From positions 7,812,001 through 7,876,000 of the forward strand of contig NW_023503555.1 of assembly GCF_014529535.1 (NCBI RefSeq): a stretch of 64,000 bases of DNA, in the 5' to 3' direction. The translations under genes and the position numbers were made by a program. Positions within the stretch are counted from its first letter, which is position 1, and every line of letters begins with the position of its first letter. Source of the stretch: Bradysia coprophila. Its lineage: Eukaryota > Arthropoda > Insecta > Diptera > Sciaridae. Shown piece after piece: positions 1 through 10,720 of the stretch. The notes beneath the pieces are model-generated. The model was not told the origin of the DNA and did not search any database. It saw only the letters and a program-made list of their open reading frames with translations.

Positions 1-1893
1 TTATTATTATTAATCGTATGGTAACAATGTTACCGTAACATTCTTTTACTTATCATTGAAAGTAGGGTGCGATGAATTCTGTACATTATTTCCTATTGTA
101 ATGATCAGGCTCGACAAGGTCATACAAGAAAGTTTCAGTTTTTGGGGACTTTCGATTTTTTTTTTGCATATACATCGCCTGGTGAGCTTTTTGGTCGCCA
201 GTCGCTGTGCTGATGATTGAAGATTCTATGACAAATACCATAACCCCAAAAAAATGTGAAAGGCGGCACGCCATAGAGGTACCTAGAGTATTTATGAGGC
301 GAAATTCAATGAAAAATCATCTCACACACACCATCGACAAAAATGTCTTTTTTTTCCTTTTTTTTTAAACATGACAATCGTACTTGCTCCAGTGACATTT
401 TATGTGTGAAATATTTAATTAAATCTATTGTTTTGATGTCTTAAAATGCGTCGAAAATACTATAACATAATTCAATGCACCAATTTTGACTGCAAATCAT
501 CCAATTCAAATGATTTTATTAAGCAAACGTCAAACATTTACTGCAACTTTCAAAACCTTCGCGCATAAATAAGGTAACTTGAATTATGTCAAATTCAAGT
601 TACGTAGATAACTGTACACGAAAACGACACACACACATTCAAGAGATGATTTTTCATTTTCATTTGTCATTTTGTTCCATTGAGATGGGCCTTGCGGTCA
701 GCATACAGCATACCACCGTTGTAATCATTGGGTCTCTTCCTTCTATCCACCTCTACTTAAGTATTCTCAACAGATTCATACGAAATCTACCACCTCATTA
801 GTTTTCACATACTTTTTACTGTAGAACGGTGTTAGCCAATGATCGTCGCATAGTTTTGTAGTTGCAATCGATAACATGCCAAATGATGTTATAGCAGTTA
901 GAAATTATGCAATTAGTAAATCTAACTTGTAGGAAGCCAGCAGCAGTGAGCCGGAAAAGTTTTATTAACTTTTTAATGCGTTATTGAACAATTCAAAAAT
1001 GACATCTTCCAACGTGTGCTTGTGGAGAATGTTTCTGACAGGACATTATTGTTGGAAATTATTGTTATTGTTTGAACCATCTTTATTGGCCGACGACCTC
1101 TAATGTTATAAGAGACGGGGTTATAAGCAAGGTAAATATAGTGAGGAGGTACTGCCATATATAACCGAATCAGATGTGCGGTGGCACGAAAGTTCGATAC
1201 AAACGCCATCTCATCTCTTCGTTGAAAGCAAAAAATGGAATAGAAAGTCGGCCATCTGTTGTGAGATAGCGATAATATTTTTGTGAAATACAAGTAAACC
1301 GTAGTCAACCATTTAAAAAAAATATGTCATTGGCATCGAACTATATTTACCTTGGTTATAAGGGACGCGAAAGAGACCTAATTCAAATTTTTCTCTTGTT
1401 ATACTGTCAAACTTGACTAGAGAACAAAGCTAGAGTTAGTTTCTAAACATCAACATCATCATTAGCAATTTGCAACAGAGATAAAAATCTCGTTACTGAG
1501 AAGTACAAATTACACATCAAATGTGGTGTTCCAGTTACTGACGCTGCTGCGTTGGTGGGCAAAAATGTTATCTATTGTTAACATAGCATGGATATTCAAT
1601 AAATCATTTAGGCATTCATACAAGAAATGAGAATTTAAAAATATTTTCGGCTGAAAAACACTCTCGACCTTTGTTATGACAGTTAGAAACACTTTTTTTT
1701 ATGTGCCGGTGCAGAAAACAGGGATTTTGCATACATTTTTTCTGGGGTTTTCAGCCACTACTTCCATGAAAAACGTTGTGCTTATCTGGCTTGGCGAAAA
1801 AGTCTGAAACCCGTTGACCATGACAGACACGCAAAATACTATTGTTGATTCTTTGTGAAATCCGGAACTTCATTTCTTTTCTCTTTTTTTTAG
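1..1893. other. No supported gene; non-coding upstream of the CYP4-like exons
   Basis: AT-rich sequence with poly-T runs and only short open frames that look like chance. I searched it for the missing N-terminal CYP4 exons (membrane anchor, PGP hinge, helix-C W-x-x-x-R) and did not find them. A stretch near 1360-1440 resembles one near 57985-58050 (shared GAGACCT, ATTCAAATTTT and GCTAGAGTTA words), so a dispersed repeat is likely there. Confidence 0.5.
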
Positions 1894-3566
1894 AATCTGC
1901 AATGGGTACGAAAATCAAAGCTCAATCAAATTTGAATTCGGACTATGTAAAAGCTGTAGAAGAGTAAGATTCTAAATAAAAAGGGAAAACTAAAACAAAA
2001 ATGTTCATATATATGTACAAACAGTCATGTCAAATAGATCGATGCAAAGAGAGGATTCGCTCAGTTCCGCTGTATATTTAATTTTTGTCGCTATACGGTA
2101 TTGTTTAAACTTTCAGTGAACACAATGGACACAATGGGAAAGAATGAAATACACCATCGATATAATATACTGTAGATAATGAGACACGAACAACGAAATT
2201 TCGGAAATTTCGCAAAAAATACGAATCACTACACAAAACGAAGAGAAAAAGGAAATTGAGAAATGCAGAGTTTCAATGATTTTCAAATATTTGTATGAAA
2301 TTATTTCGCACGCTTTCTCAAAACGTAAGTTACGTTACACATACATCCATGTGATGTGGTCTTTCCGCATAAAGTTGCTTTGACATTACTTATCTACACT
2401 ATATTATATCGATGAGATACCACTCATATTATTTTTACCGTACATCGGCAAACACCCATTCATCCTTACGAAAATAGCTCTCTTTGCATCGGTCTATTAG
2501 AGAGATTGTGCAAATATCTCGAAATTTCTTGATCGCTCAGTCTCTCTATCAATGTACGATCAAATTGGGTGTATGATATTGGGAGCACTAACATGCCTAA
2601 CATCCCTGACAGCATCTAAATCCTTTTTTTCCTTACAATAGGATAACCAAGCTGATCACAAGGCGCCACCTCATTTTACCATTGCGAAATGATTTCGTGT
2701 TTAAAATCACCGGTTTCCAAGCAAAGCAAAAGAAACTGCTGAAAACATTGCATGGATTCACTGACAGTGTAATAATTGCACGACGTGATGAGATTATCAA
2801 AAATATCAACAACAGTGGCACGAACGTCAAAAGCAGCCTCATTGATATTTTACTTAAGTCTTCGATCGATGGCAAACCGCTCAGCAATCTCGATATTCGA
2901 GAGGAAGTCGATACATTCATGTTTGCTGGTCATGATACCGTTAGCAGCGCCATCTCTTTTACCCTGTACAATATTGCCAGAAATGCAGAAATTCAGAGAA
3001 AATTGTTTGAGGAATTGTGTCAAGTTTTTGGAGATGATAAGCAACGACCGCATACTCTGAAAGATCTTAACGAGCTGCGGTACATGGAGCTAGTAATCAA
3101 GGAATCATTACGGATTCTCCCACCAGTACCTTTCATTGGAAGGAAACTCAAAAAGGATACTGTTGTGAGTAAGTGATCTTCGAACCGACCACACTTCCCT
3201 CAAATATCCATTCACAAATTACCCGTTTCAGATGGGAAATTGTTACCCAATGGAGCAGATGTCGTGATAGCTCCGCTGCTGATGGGACAAAATTCATCGA
3301 TCTGGAAGGATCCTCTTTCGTTCATACCAGAACGCTTTGAATTGGATAATATGTCGACATTGAGCCCATTCAGTTTTATGTCGTTTAGTGCTGGACAGAG
3401 GAACTGTATTGGACAAAAATACGCCATGCTTGAGATGAAAAGTCTTGTATCGAAAGTTCTGATGAATTTCGAAATTGAAGTTGAGCCGGGTTTTAAATTA
3501 GGTCTAAAGCCGGTAATTGTTTTGAAGCCCACTGGTGGTATTAAACTGAGGTTGAAGGATAAATAA
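1894..3566 (+). CDS. Cytochrome P450, CYP4-like (5' part missing)
   Basis: Haem-thiolate monooxygenase of the endoplasmic reticulum; CYP4 enzymes typically hydroxylate fatty acids, hormones or xenobiotics. Three exons join in frame: 1894-1963, 2642-3168 and 3232-3566, giving 309 codons plus stop. The first visible exon carries the CYP4-type ESAMGTK segment. Later come the I-helix AGHDT, the K-helix ESLR, PERF and the haem loop FSAGQRNCIG with its cysteine ligand. Donors and acceptors are canonical (GTAAGA, GTAAGT; TTTTTAG, TTTCAG), and the phase fits at both junctions. The first exon enters in phase with one nucleotide carried over, so at least one upstream exon is required. A normal CYP4 is about 500 residues, so roughly the first 190 are absent. 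They may lie before the window, across a long intron, or be lost. The visible part has no breaks. Confidence 0.85.
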
Positions 3567-3925
3567 ATGGTTGAATCAAAATTGGTTTTCGGCTCCGTGT
3601 ATGTGTCAACTGGCAGCAGACAAAATGTGTAACACCTTCCCTCCGAAACTGTTTTGTTTAATCTTGACTCAATACTCGTGTGTCGAAACTCTTCGATTAG
3701 AAAGACTGCCAAGTATGTCGATCGCTAATTTTAACCCACTTTATCAGCGGCTCCATTTTTAAAATTTGACCCAATGAACCCACAATTAACAGTTTCGAAG
3801 GCCACACAGAATCTTTGGATGCAATCAACGTATAATCTCATTCGAGTAGCTCTAATCGCTTGCACAACAAACAACAGAGATTAGTTGAAAATAAATTCTC
3901 GAATTGTGCACGTTATACCAGCGAG

Positions 3926-6361
3926 ATGCTTCGCAATAAAATTAATTTTGTTTCGCTTGTGTGGTGTATTGTGTTATATGGACCTTTGCAAAGAGTCATT
4001 ACCGCCGAACCGTTGTCCAATGATGACGTAATGGTGATAGAAGGTCGTACCATTCACAGTTCGCATATTAAGCTTCTGCTAGCCGACCGAAATATAACGA
4101 AAATTTACGTCTACCTTACGGACACATTTCATGTCGATGCTAATTTGGAGTTGAATGGAATCGAAGAAATTCAAATCTTCGCCAATCTATGGAATATAAC
4201 GATGCCCGTGACATTCGACTTAAGTGGCACGGATGGTGCGAGTCAGCAGGAATCAGCAGTCAACGGATCGGCAGGCTATGCCGGCAATGATGGAACGGCG
4301 GGCGGTAATTTTTTCGGACTGACAGGGGAAATAATCAACGGCGACTATTTAACGGTTAGATCAAACGGTGGAAACGGTGCTGCTGGTCAAAATGGTTCCG
4401 GAAGTGATGACGTTTATGTTTTGTTAAATGTCGATGATGGCAGCGGCGAAAGTGGTTGGTTTAGTAGCGGCGATATATTGAGTTATTACAAAAAGTATTT
4501 TAGTGATAGAGGATACGACGCAGAAATTAGTGACGTTGACGATCACACATCTCTCTATGCGGTCTTTGTGCATAATCGAAATATTAATTTCACCGTTGAA
4601 TTGCATCCGAAAAAATGTTGCGGATCGACTGGAATCGGGGGAGTAGGTAAGGGATGAAGCTTTCAGTTAAGGGTTCGCTCTTCAGTATGTCAATCAGCCG
4701 TTAGTTCTTCAAAAATTGATTTTAAAAAAAATTCTTTGTCTTCACACCTATCATTTTCCTTAACAGGAGGACTCGGCGGTCGAAGAGGCGAGTTGCGTTT
4801 CTATCATATTGGCAACAACAAATCGCAATCGACACCCAGGCTCGTAGCATATGATGGAAACATTGGGAAGCAGGGCAAGGATGGCAGAACTTGCGAAAGT
4901 CTAGCCCTCAACATTCGCATTGACGCTAAGCTGCAAAAAGCTATTTTCATTTTTGTTCCCCTGCATCACTCCTTCTCAAGCCAAGTTACTATCCTTAATC
5001 ACACCAGTAGTTCGAGATGTGAACCGTTGTACCTAACAACATTCTCATCAGATCCAAGCGAACCCAATGAAATCGATTTTTCCTCTGCGATTCTTCGGTT
5101 TAAGCGATTTTTGCTTAAAAATATGAAAAATGACGATGCGTCCCAAGCGGCCATCGTCCAGGAGACATATAAAGCCATGGACATCGATAACAGAATAAAT
5201 TACGAAAATTCGTTAAATGGACTGTTGATGGAGGCGGTGGAATTGGAGAAAATTTACTTTGAGCTCGAAAGTTCTATTGATGTAACGTCACTGTACGAAC
5301 GTTTACTGCATCGAGTCGAACGTGTGATGCTAAAACATGCAAACAAAGACGACGAACGATCACTAACGCATCTCCGATTCATTTTATACTTAAAATTGGA
5401 TGACATGAGAGCATTGTCCGATACCACACTCTTTGTGAATCTGGAACAATTCACCAAAACCGTGGCCTCCAGAATTGAATTAGCATATCGTTTGGTCTCA
5501 CCAATTAAGGACGTAAATGATGCAGAGTCGCAAACTAATCTGAACCAACTGCTGTACAACGTACACCAAAATTCTTTCCTCGACCAATACCATCAGGCCA
5601 TCGAATGGTTCCGTTTCATTTACTTCCCTTTCGCTGCTAGTTATTTAGAAAATTATCGTCTACCTGCATCACCGTCGGCTTATGCCGATTTGAATGCCAT
5701 TGTGTCAATGACGACCTCACATCTAAACACATTAAGTCAGGACATTAAGAACATCGATTGGAACAACTCCGGAATTATGTTGAACCTCAACCATACTTAC
5801 TTAACCGATCCACAAAACGCCCTCTATATATGGAGGAATGCAGATGTTCGAAACGAGATACGGCAATTATTCACAGGGAGGAAGGTCACATTGCTAGCCG
5901 ATGTAAGGACAAGTCGATTCAACGCGTTTAAATTCAATACAATCGACGTAGTGTTCCGATCGTCCGAACAAACAGTTAACGATCGGTTGAAGAAGGTACT
6001 AAGCTCATTCCAGTTGAACTTGAATCACACCGGCCGTTCATCATTTCGATGCAACACCAATTTCTATCAAATAGACAGCAAGCCAACATTTCTAATTTCG
6101 CGTTTCGCCGAAGATCGAACTCAAGAGTCTCGCAATGACGTCACCGATAAATTGCGAAATAATTATCCCATCCTCAGTCCGTTTACTTTGTGGGAGCTTC
6201 AGTTAGTTGAAAACGATAAAAGCGTTCCACTCTTAGACGCAATAGCTCAGTTCAGAGAGTTGGATATTGATATTGAATTGCACGTCACTGGAACGTATAT
6301 CGAGGAGCAAGTTCCGATCTGTGATAATGAAAATTTGGCAAAATTGTATACGCCAATTTAA
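3926..6361 (+). CDS. Secreted protein with Gly-rich segments, family not recognised
   Basis: Two exons, 3926-4646 and 4767-6361, joined by a 120-bp intron with GTAAGG donor and TTAACAG acceptor. Together they encode 771 residues. The ATG at 3926 is chosen because it opens a signal peptide (basic LRNK, hydrophobic FVSLVWCIVLY, likely cleavage after ITA); an open frame extends upstream but lacks a better ATG. Residues about 100-165 and 240-290 are rich in spaced glycines (GNGG, GKQGKDG) like imperfect collagen or loop repeats; the intron splits one such run (GIGGVG / GLGGRRG). The remaining roughly 480 residues are mixed alpha-helical with many N-x-S/T sites and few cysteines. No catalytic motif was found. 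A polyadenylation hexamer lies at 6447-6452. The function is unknown. An extracellular or matrix-associated role is only an inference from the signal peptide and glycine pattern. Confidence 0.75.
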
Positions 6362-6654
6362 GGTGAGCGAAGGTTTTAACCATACGACAAGCATAATCAT
6401 GTATAATAGTATCGAATCTAGTACTTCATTCGATCTCAACTTCTGAAATAAAATGTTTGTTGATGCCACATTTGAGTAAATAAGATTTTCCCCTCAGGTA
6501 ACTTTTTATTTATTATCTACTTGAGTCCTGTACATCCCCTTGAGTAGCAATGATAAACCTTGTTTGTGGTGATGTAGATTAGAAAACTCAGAATTTGTGT
6601 CAATTTTCGTGAATTATTGCGTTTTCTCGCAGTAGATTACACCAGCACAAACAT
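6362..6654. other. 3' flank of the secreted-protein gene
   Basis: Contains AATAAA at 6447-6452, 86 bp after the stop codon, as the likely cleavage signal. Nothing else recognised. Confidence 0.5.
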
Positions 6655-7253
6655 TTATCGTTTCCAGACGGACGCGGATACGAAGTTATAATCAAAAATA
6701 TATAGTTTTGCGTTGACACTCACTTCAAAAACGTCATCCAACCGAGCTGCGGGTGGCAGCGTTTCCATTACACGCGATGCATTGTAGCGTTGGATGGCCA
6801 GTGAAATTCGTTGGTTGAGAAAATTACTCGCGACATTTGATCCTGTCAGTTCGTTTAGCTTGGAGCCAATAGTGCCGATGAAATCTTTTGCCTCTTTGCC
6901 CATGGTCCGAGCGTTTTAAATGCGACCGGGACGAAGATGTAATTTAATGATTTCAGTTCGGAGTATTTCTTGTGTTTCAGTTGGCTACCATGCTCGGCTA
7001 CGGCACATGCACGTTTCGATGTCTTGATAATGTATGAATTGGCCAAAGTGTCCAGACAAGTAGCGTCCCATAATAAAGGTTTGCTTTTTGAAGGTATTAA
7101 AGTCAATCCGTCCGGTGGCTTGCCGTCGTTTCTGAAAATGCCCGGTGGTACTAATGTGGATGGTATGGTACATTGATAGAAGAAAGGGCTAGGTGCATGA
7201 TGCTGTACAATTCGGAGTGGATACTTTGATACTTTGAGATGTTGAGCATACAA
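6655..7253 (-). mobile_element. Fossil of a reverse-transcriptase-bearing element (C-terminal tail)
   Basis: The minus-strand translation matches the tail that follows the reverse transcriptase in some animal retroelements: a GKPPDGLTLIP stretch, LLWDATCLDTLA (compare the WDVT-V signature of a restriction-like endonuclease fold), then KYSELK..YIFVPVAFKTLGPW, and near the end QRISLAIQRYNAS. The remnant is broken and covers only the C-terminal part. No catalytic reverse-transcriptase motif remains. I recognise the domain pattern but cannot assign the exact family (non-LTR versus another RT class). Confidence 0.6.
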
Positions 7254-7484
7254 CTGAGACCGTGTGTGCCATCGTCACGCACTTCTGATTCACAACGACA
7301 TGTGGGTTTGTGGCATATTTTGCCACCCAGGCGTAGACCGATTCAAATTTTGATTGTGTTACCGTCCAGTACAGTTAATTATACTCTGCCGTGATTACGA
7401 TAGAAATTACATACACTTTTGGACAGCTGACCCACAGAATACTTAAATTTAACTGGTTTTCATTCTTCATCTATTGTTCGAGAT

Positions 7485-7514
7485 ATTCAATTTAGCGCAC
7501 GAAAAAAGTATCGA
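7485..7514 (+). promoter_or_regulatory. Conserved upstream block of the PY-motif membrane family (member A)
   Basis: Reads ATTCAATTTAGCGCAC followed by GAAAAAAGTATCGAT on the coding strand, 294 bp before the ATG of member A. The same order of words (A/T-rich CAATTT, GCGC core, A-run, ATCGA) lies upstream of members B, C and D. ATCGAT at the 3' side resembles a DRE/GATA-like box. Position suggests a promoter-proximal element. Confidence 0.55.
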
Positions 7515-7807
7515 TATGGGTGTGCTGTATCGTTGAAGTCACTCATGCGCCACTAAAAATAAACACTCAGCCGTTAAAATGTAGTGGGAAGAATATTATA
7601 CGCGTTTACAGTGGTATTGTGCGGTGCTTCAGTGGCTTCAGTAGTACATATGTGGATGTGGTATCACTTTGACATTTCAGATAACTTATAATGAGAATCG
7701 ACGTACTTGTTTACATCTTTATTCTGGACATATTAAAACCAAAAAACTAGGCGACGTACAGAATGATAGTGGTTTATCTGCATTAGTGTTCAACCGTACA
7801 AAAAAAA

Positions 7808-8531
7808 ATGTCGTGTGCCTTACTGTTGTATATTTCCATTGCCACGATTCTACTTTATTTTACCATTGAAATCAAATGTTGTTCTTTGAGCACAAATGAC
7901 ATCATCAGCCTCATGAGTTACAACGAAAATTATAAACAGGACCCTTGCTATATTCAGTGGCAAGCTGAACAAGATGCAAAATTGGCTGGACTATGGAAAC
8001 AAAGAGACCAGTTAGAAAGGAGTATGCATGAATACAATGAACGACGAAGAGAAAATGAGAGAATAGAACGAGAGAATCGGCAGAGAAGTTATACTTCGAC
8101 AACTGTCCCTCGGAAGGAATCAGGAGTGTGGAAACTGTTAGGAATCTGTGTTGGTGCCATAGTTGGAATTTGTTGTTGTGTGGCTTGTGTTGCCGCTTTA
8201 CAGAGTAATAACAATGTTCCACCGATAAACAGAGCGGTTACTGTCCCTTTTACTGGTAAATTGAAGAATTAAAGGTTAAAAATCAATTCGGTCAATTTTC
8301 TAACCCGATTCGGTTTCAGCATCACCACAAGTTCAGATAACCTCGGTGGTATCTAGCAACCATATGGGAAGCCAATCTACATTCACCCCGAATGCCAATA
8401 ACAATTTTAGTAATCTCGCTGCATCGCCCTTGCAACAGGATTCTCGTTCCGATCTACCACTTACGCCAAGAAGACAGGATTCGCTTCCGAGCTATGAGGA
8501 TGCTGTAAAAATGGCCCGTCCAATAGATTAA
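7808..8531 (+). CDS. PY-motif single-pass membrane protein, family member A
   Basis: Two exons, 7808-8255 and 8320-8531 (64-bp intron, GTAAAT donor, GGTTTCAG acceptor), encode 219 residues. Layout: signal peptide of about 24 residues ending at a CC pair; an ectodomain with DPCYIQW and a long charged, probably coiled-coil stretch (residues about 45-95); one transmembrane helix at about 108-131 containing ICCCVACVA; then a Ser/Asn/Pro-rich tail ending in SLPSYEDAVKM. LPSY at 205-208 fits the L/P-P-x-Y class bound by WW domains of Nedd4-type ligases. I do not recognise an orthologue by name. Compared with members B-D it lacks the first intron: its 448-bp exon covers their exons 1 and 2. WBP1/VOPP1-like, Shisa-like and Commissureless-like proteins share the architecture but show no clear sequence identity. 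Confidence 0.8.
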
Positions 8532-8540
8532 GTTACTTTT

Positions 8541-8583
8541 TACACAAACCAAGAAATTTACTCAGATTCCGTGCGCTTATTTA
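8541..8583 (+). promoter_or_regulatory. Conserved 3'-UTR block, member A
   Basis: Begins about 10 bp after the stop and runs TACACAAA ... CTCAGA ... GCGCTTATTT. The same ordered words follow the stop codons of members B, C and D, where the match is much longer. A post-transcriptional or 3'-end processing role is inferred. Confidence 0.45.
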
Positions 8584-8759
8584 CTGTACATTGCTTCTTA
8601 ATTGCTTTATTGAGCAACAAATACATGAAACGATTAATATCTGCCGCTTTTCAACGTATTTTCAGTTGATACAGCAAGTCACTTCAAAGTAGTGTTTGCT
8701 CTTGTCGATGGACTCTTGTTTTAGATATATCAGTTTGGGACGATCGGGCGAACCGGATC

Positions 8760-9047
8760 TTAAGACGCCCGTTTCATTCTCCAACCTGCAGGTACACTCA
8801 GAAGTATTAGAGAGTCCCATAATCCTAAGGTCAAACTGTTCCAGCCGCAGTACCCGACTATCGCTCCTATCACTCTAGAAATCTTATGATCCAGGCCGAT
8901 CAGAAAATTTACCTTTGGTTGGAAAAGGAAGAATCTTGTGTGCTTTCCTCCTTCGCAGTTCTTCCATCGCTCGGGGTGCTTAACCTTCATCCAATCCTTG
9001 ACGCATAGCGATTGAGGTGTTGGTACTTGTGGAATGTGGATTAGCAT
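8760..9047 (-). mobile_element. LINE remnant, end of RNase H region
   Basis: The minus-strand translation gives SLCVKDWMKVKHPERWKN, GKHTRFFL and IVGYCGWNS, the pattern that follows the RNase H domain in I/Jockey/LOA-type non-LTR retrotransposons (W..W.....GR/KHTK.F, then a G-H-C/N segment). Only about 290 bp survive. A second copy of the same region lies at 12540-12940, also downstream of a member of the PY-motif family. Confidence 0.65.
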
Positions 9048-9583
9048 AGCACTGCTTCTAGGATTAACATGGAAACTATCTGTAGACGTATCAGACTAGA
9101 TAAAACACGTAATGTGTGAAACATTTGGAGGATTTTTGACGTCTGACGTTCGAGTGGTAATGCTAGAGGCAGTTTCTATGGAACGAAGTCAAATTCAATC
9201 TAACAACTGAACGAATCAAACCTGACTCGACAGAGAAGTGTTCGTATACGCTCAGCAGCGAGGCACCTAATAACAATATCCCTGATTCAATAGGTCTGTC
9301 CTAACCATACGAATTGTCAAATTACTTTCAAATTTTATCGATAGAGACATAGCCTCTGAAAACCGATCTCTGTGATGAAATCGTGTTTGTTCGGTCAGCG
9401 AAAATTCGTGTTTACAGCAAGGCAATATCATAGCGATTGTTTACAAAATTTGGAAGCCTAAAATCACTCGGTGTGCCTTCCTTATTTGGAACAAATGATA
9501 ATTTTTTAACAAAAAACTATTAATTGTGACTACATGGCGTCTTTGTTGCGAAAAAAAAGTGACTAACAAAATAAATATTCAAA
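9048..9583. repeat. Intergenic, with a short dispersed repeat
   Basis: 9131-9175 (GACGTCTGACGTTCGAGTGG and following) closely matches 38168-38214 (GACGTCTGACATACGAGTGT and following), so it is part of an interspersed repeat. Around 9045-9070 there is a partial match to the CACAGC-ended MITE (GCACTGCTTCTAG). No gene seen. Confidence 0.4.
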
Positions 9584-9628
9584 AAATAAGCGTTTGAGGT
9601 CCGTGTGTTTTCTGTTGCATTCTGTGTA
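9584..9628 (-). promoter_or_regulatory. Conserved 3'-UTR block, member B
   Basis: On the coding strand it carries TACACAGAATGCAACAGAAA, then GGACCTCAAACGCTTATTTT, starting just after the stop. It aligns nearly base for base with 13229-13275 (member C) and 20680-20726 (member D). Confidence 0.55.
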
Positions 9629-9630
9629 AA

Positions 9631-10451
9631 TTATTCGGTTGGAGGAGCTGAAGCCATTTTTACAGCTTCATCGTAGCTTGGAAGCGAATTTTGTCTTCCT
9701 GCCATAGGTGGTACATTAACACGAGAATATTGCCGCGACGACGAAATAATGCCATTATTGAAGTTGCTATGAGCAATAGCTATGGTAGACATGGCTTCAT
9801 GTATCAATGGATCGTTAGCTGCTTCCGACGTCATTTGCACAAGAACATTTAGAGATTCTGTAATCAAGAATGGTGAGGGACATACAAAAAAAATTACCAG
9901 AATTATTTTCTCAGTTCGCCTTACCTCTTGATAAGACGTCTCTTTGGGGACTTTCGGTCGCTGTGTCTGTTGCATCGTCTTCGTTACATATAACAACGCA
10001 AATTGTACAACAACAAATTAGTACCACGACAAGAGTAAAGACTAGTGATATTGGCACTGCCGATTCCTTTCTGTAATTTACCACAATTCGTTTTTGTCGA
10101 TACGAATAACAAAATAGTTTCTACCTACATTGCAAGAGCGGGTAAGGTAAACGACGATGAAGAATACATTTTCTGTCGGTTCAAACGATCATCGATTGCC
10201 TCCTGTACTCGCAATCTGTCAAATTCAATCAGTGCTTTTTCGACAGTGGGTTTCTGTGGGCCGGCCAGTTTTGCATCCTGAGTAGCTTTCCATTGAATAT
10301 AGCATGGATCCTGCAGAAAATTTTCCTTGTCATATATGAGGTTGACGATGTAATCTGTGGTCAAGGAGCAGCACTCGATTTCAATCGGTAGATGAAACAG
10401 AATGGTAACTATGGCAATGTAGTAATTGATGCCGTTGTTGTGTAATGACAT
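9631..10451 (-). CDS. PY-motif single-pass membrane protein, family member B
   Basis: Three exons: 10451-10129, 10070-9925 and 9857-9631. They join in frame (phase 2, then phase 1) to 231 residues. The signal peptide is followed by IECCSLTTDYIV. The ectodomain holds DPCYIQWKATQDAKLAG and is shorter in its charged stretch than in A or D. The transmembrane helix, in exon 2 after KESAVPIS, contains ICCCTICVV. The tail includes GRQNSLPSYDEAVKM and ends in APPTE. Exon 1 is exactly 323 bp, as in members C and D. The gene and its flanks match member C closely, so the two are a recent duplicate pair. No breaks are seen. Function is unknown; an adaptor role for WW-domain ubiquitin ligases is inferred from the LPSY motif. 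Confidence 0.8.
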
Positions 10452-10655
10452 CCTTAAAAATGGAAAATGTTTTTAGTCCAAACTATCTAGCACAGCTAGA
10501 CGTGCAGACCCTGTTTCTGTGTTTTAAACGTAAACATTCAAGTCGATTTTATATGCACACTTACATTAATGTCAAAATGATACCATAAATGATCAATACC
10601 ATCGACACGATCAATATGATCAGTGCATCTGTCGGTTCTGTAGACATTGGTCTGA

Positions 10656-10688
10656 TGTCGATAGCTTTTGCGCGCATAAATTCAATTT
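10656..10688 (-). promoter_or_regulatory. Conserved upstream block, member B
   Basis: On the coding strand: AATTGAATTTATGCGCGC, then AAAAGCTATCGACA, about 205 bp before the ATG. Shares order and spacing with the blocks of members A, C and D. Confidence 0.6.
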
Positions 10689-10720
10689 GAAATTTGATCA
10701 CTGAATCTAACTAAACGAAT

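Noticed and set aside
973-1308. 111-codon minus-strand frame
   Set aside because: No recognisable domain and composition like surrounding non-coding DNA.
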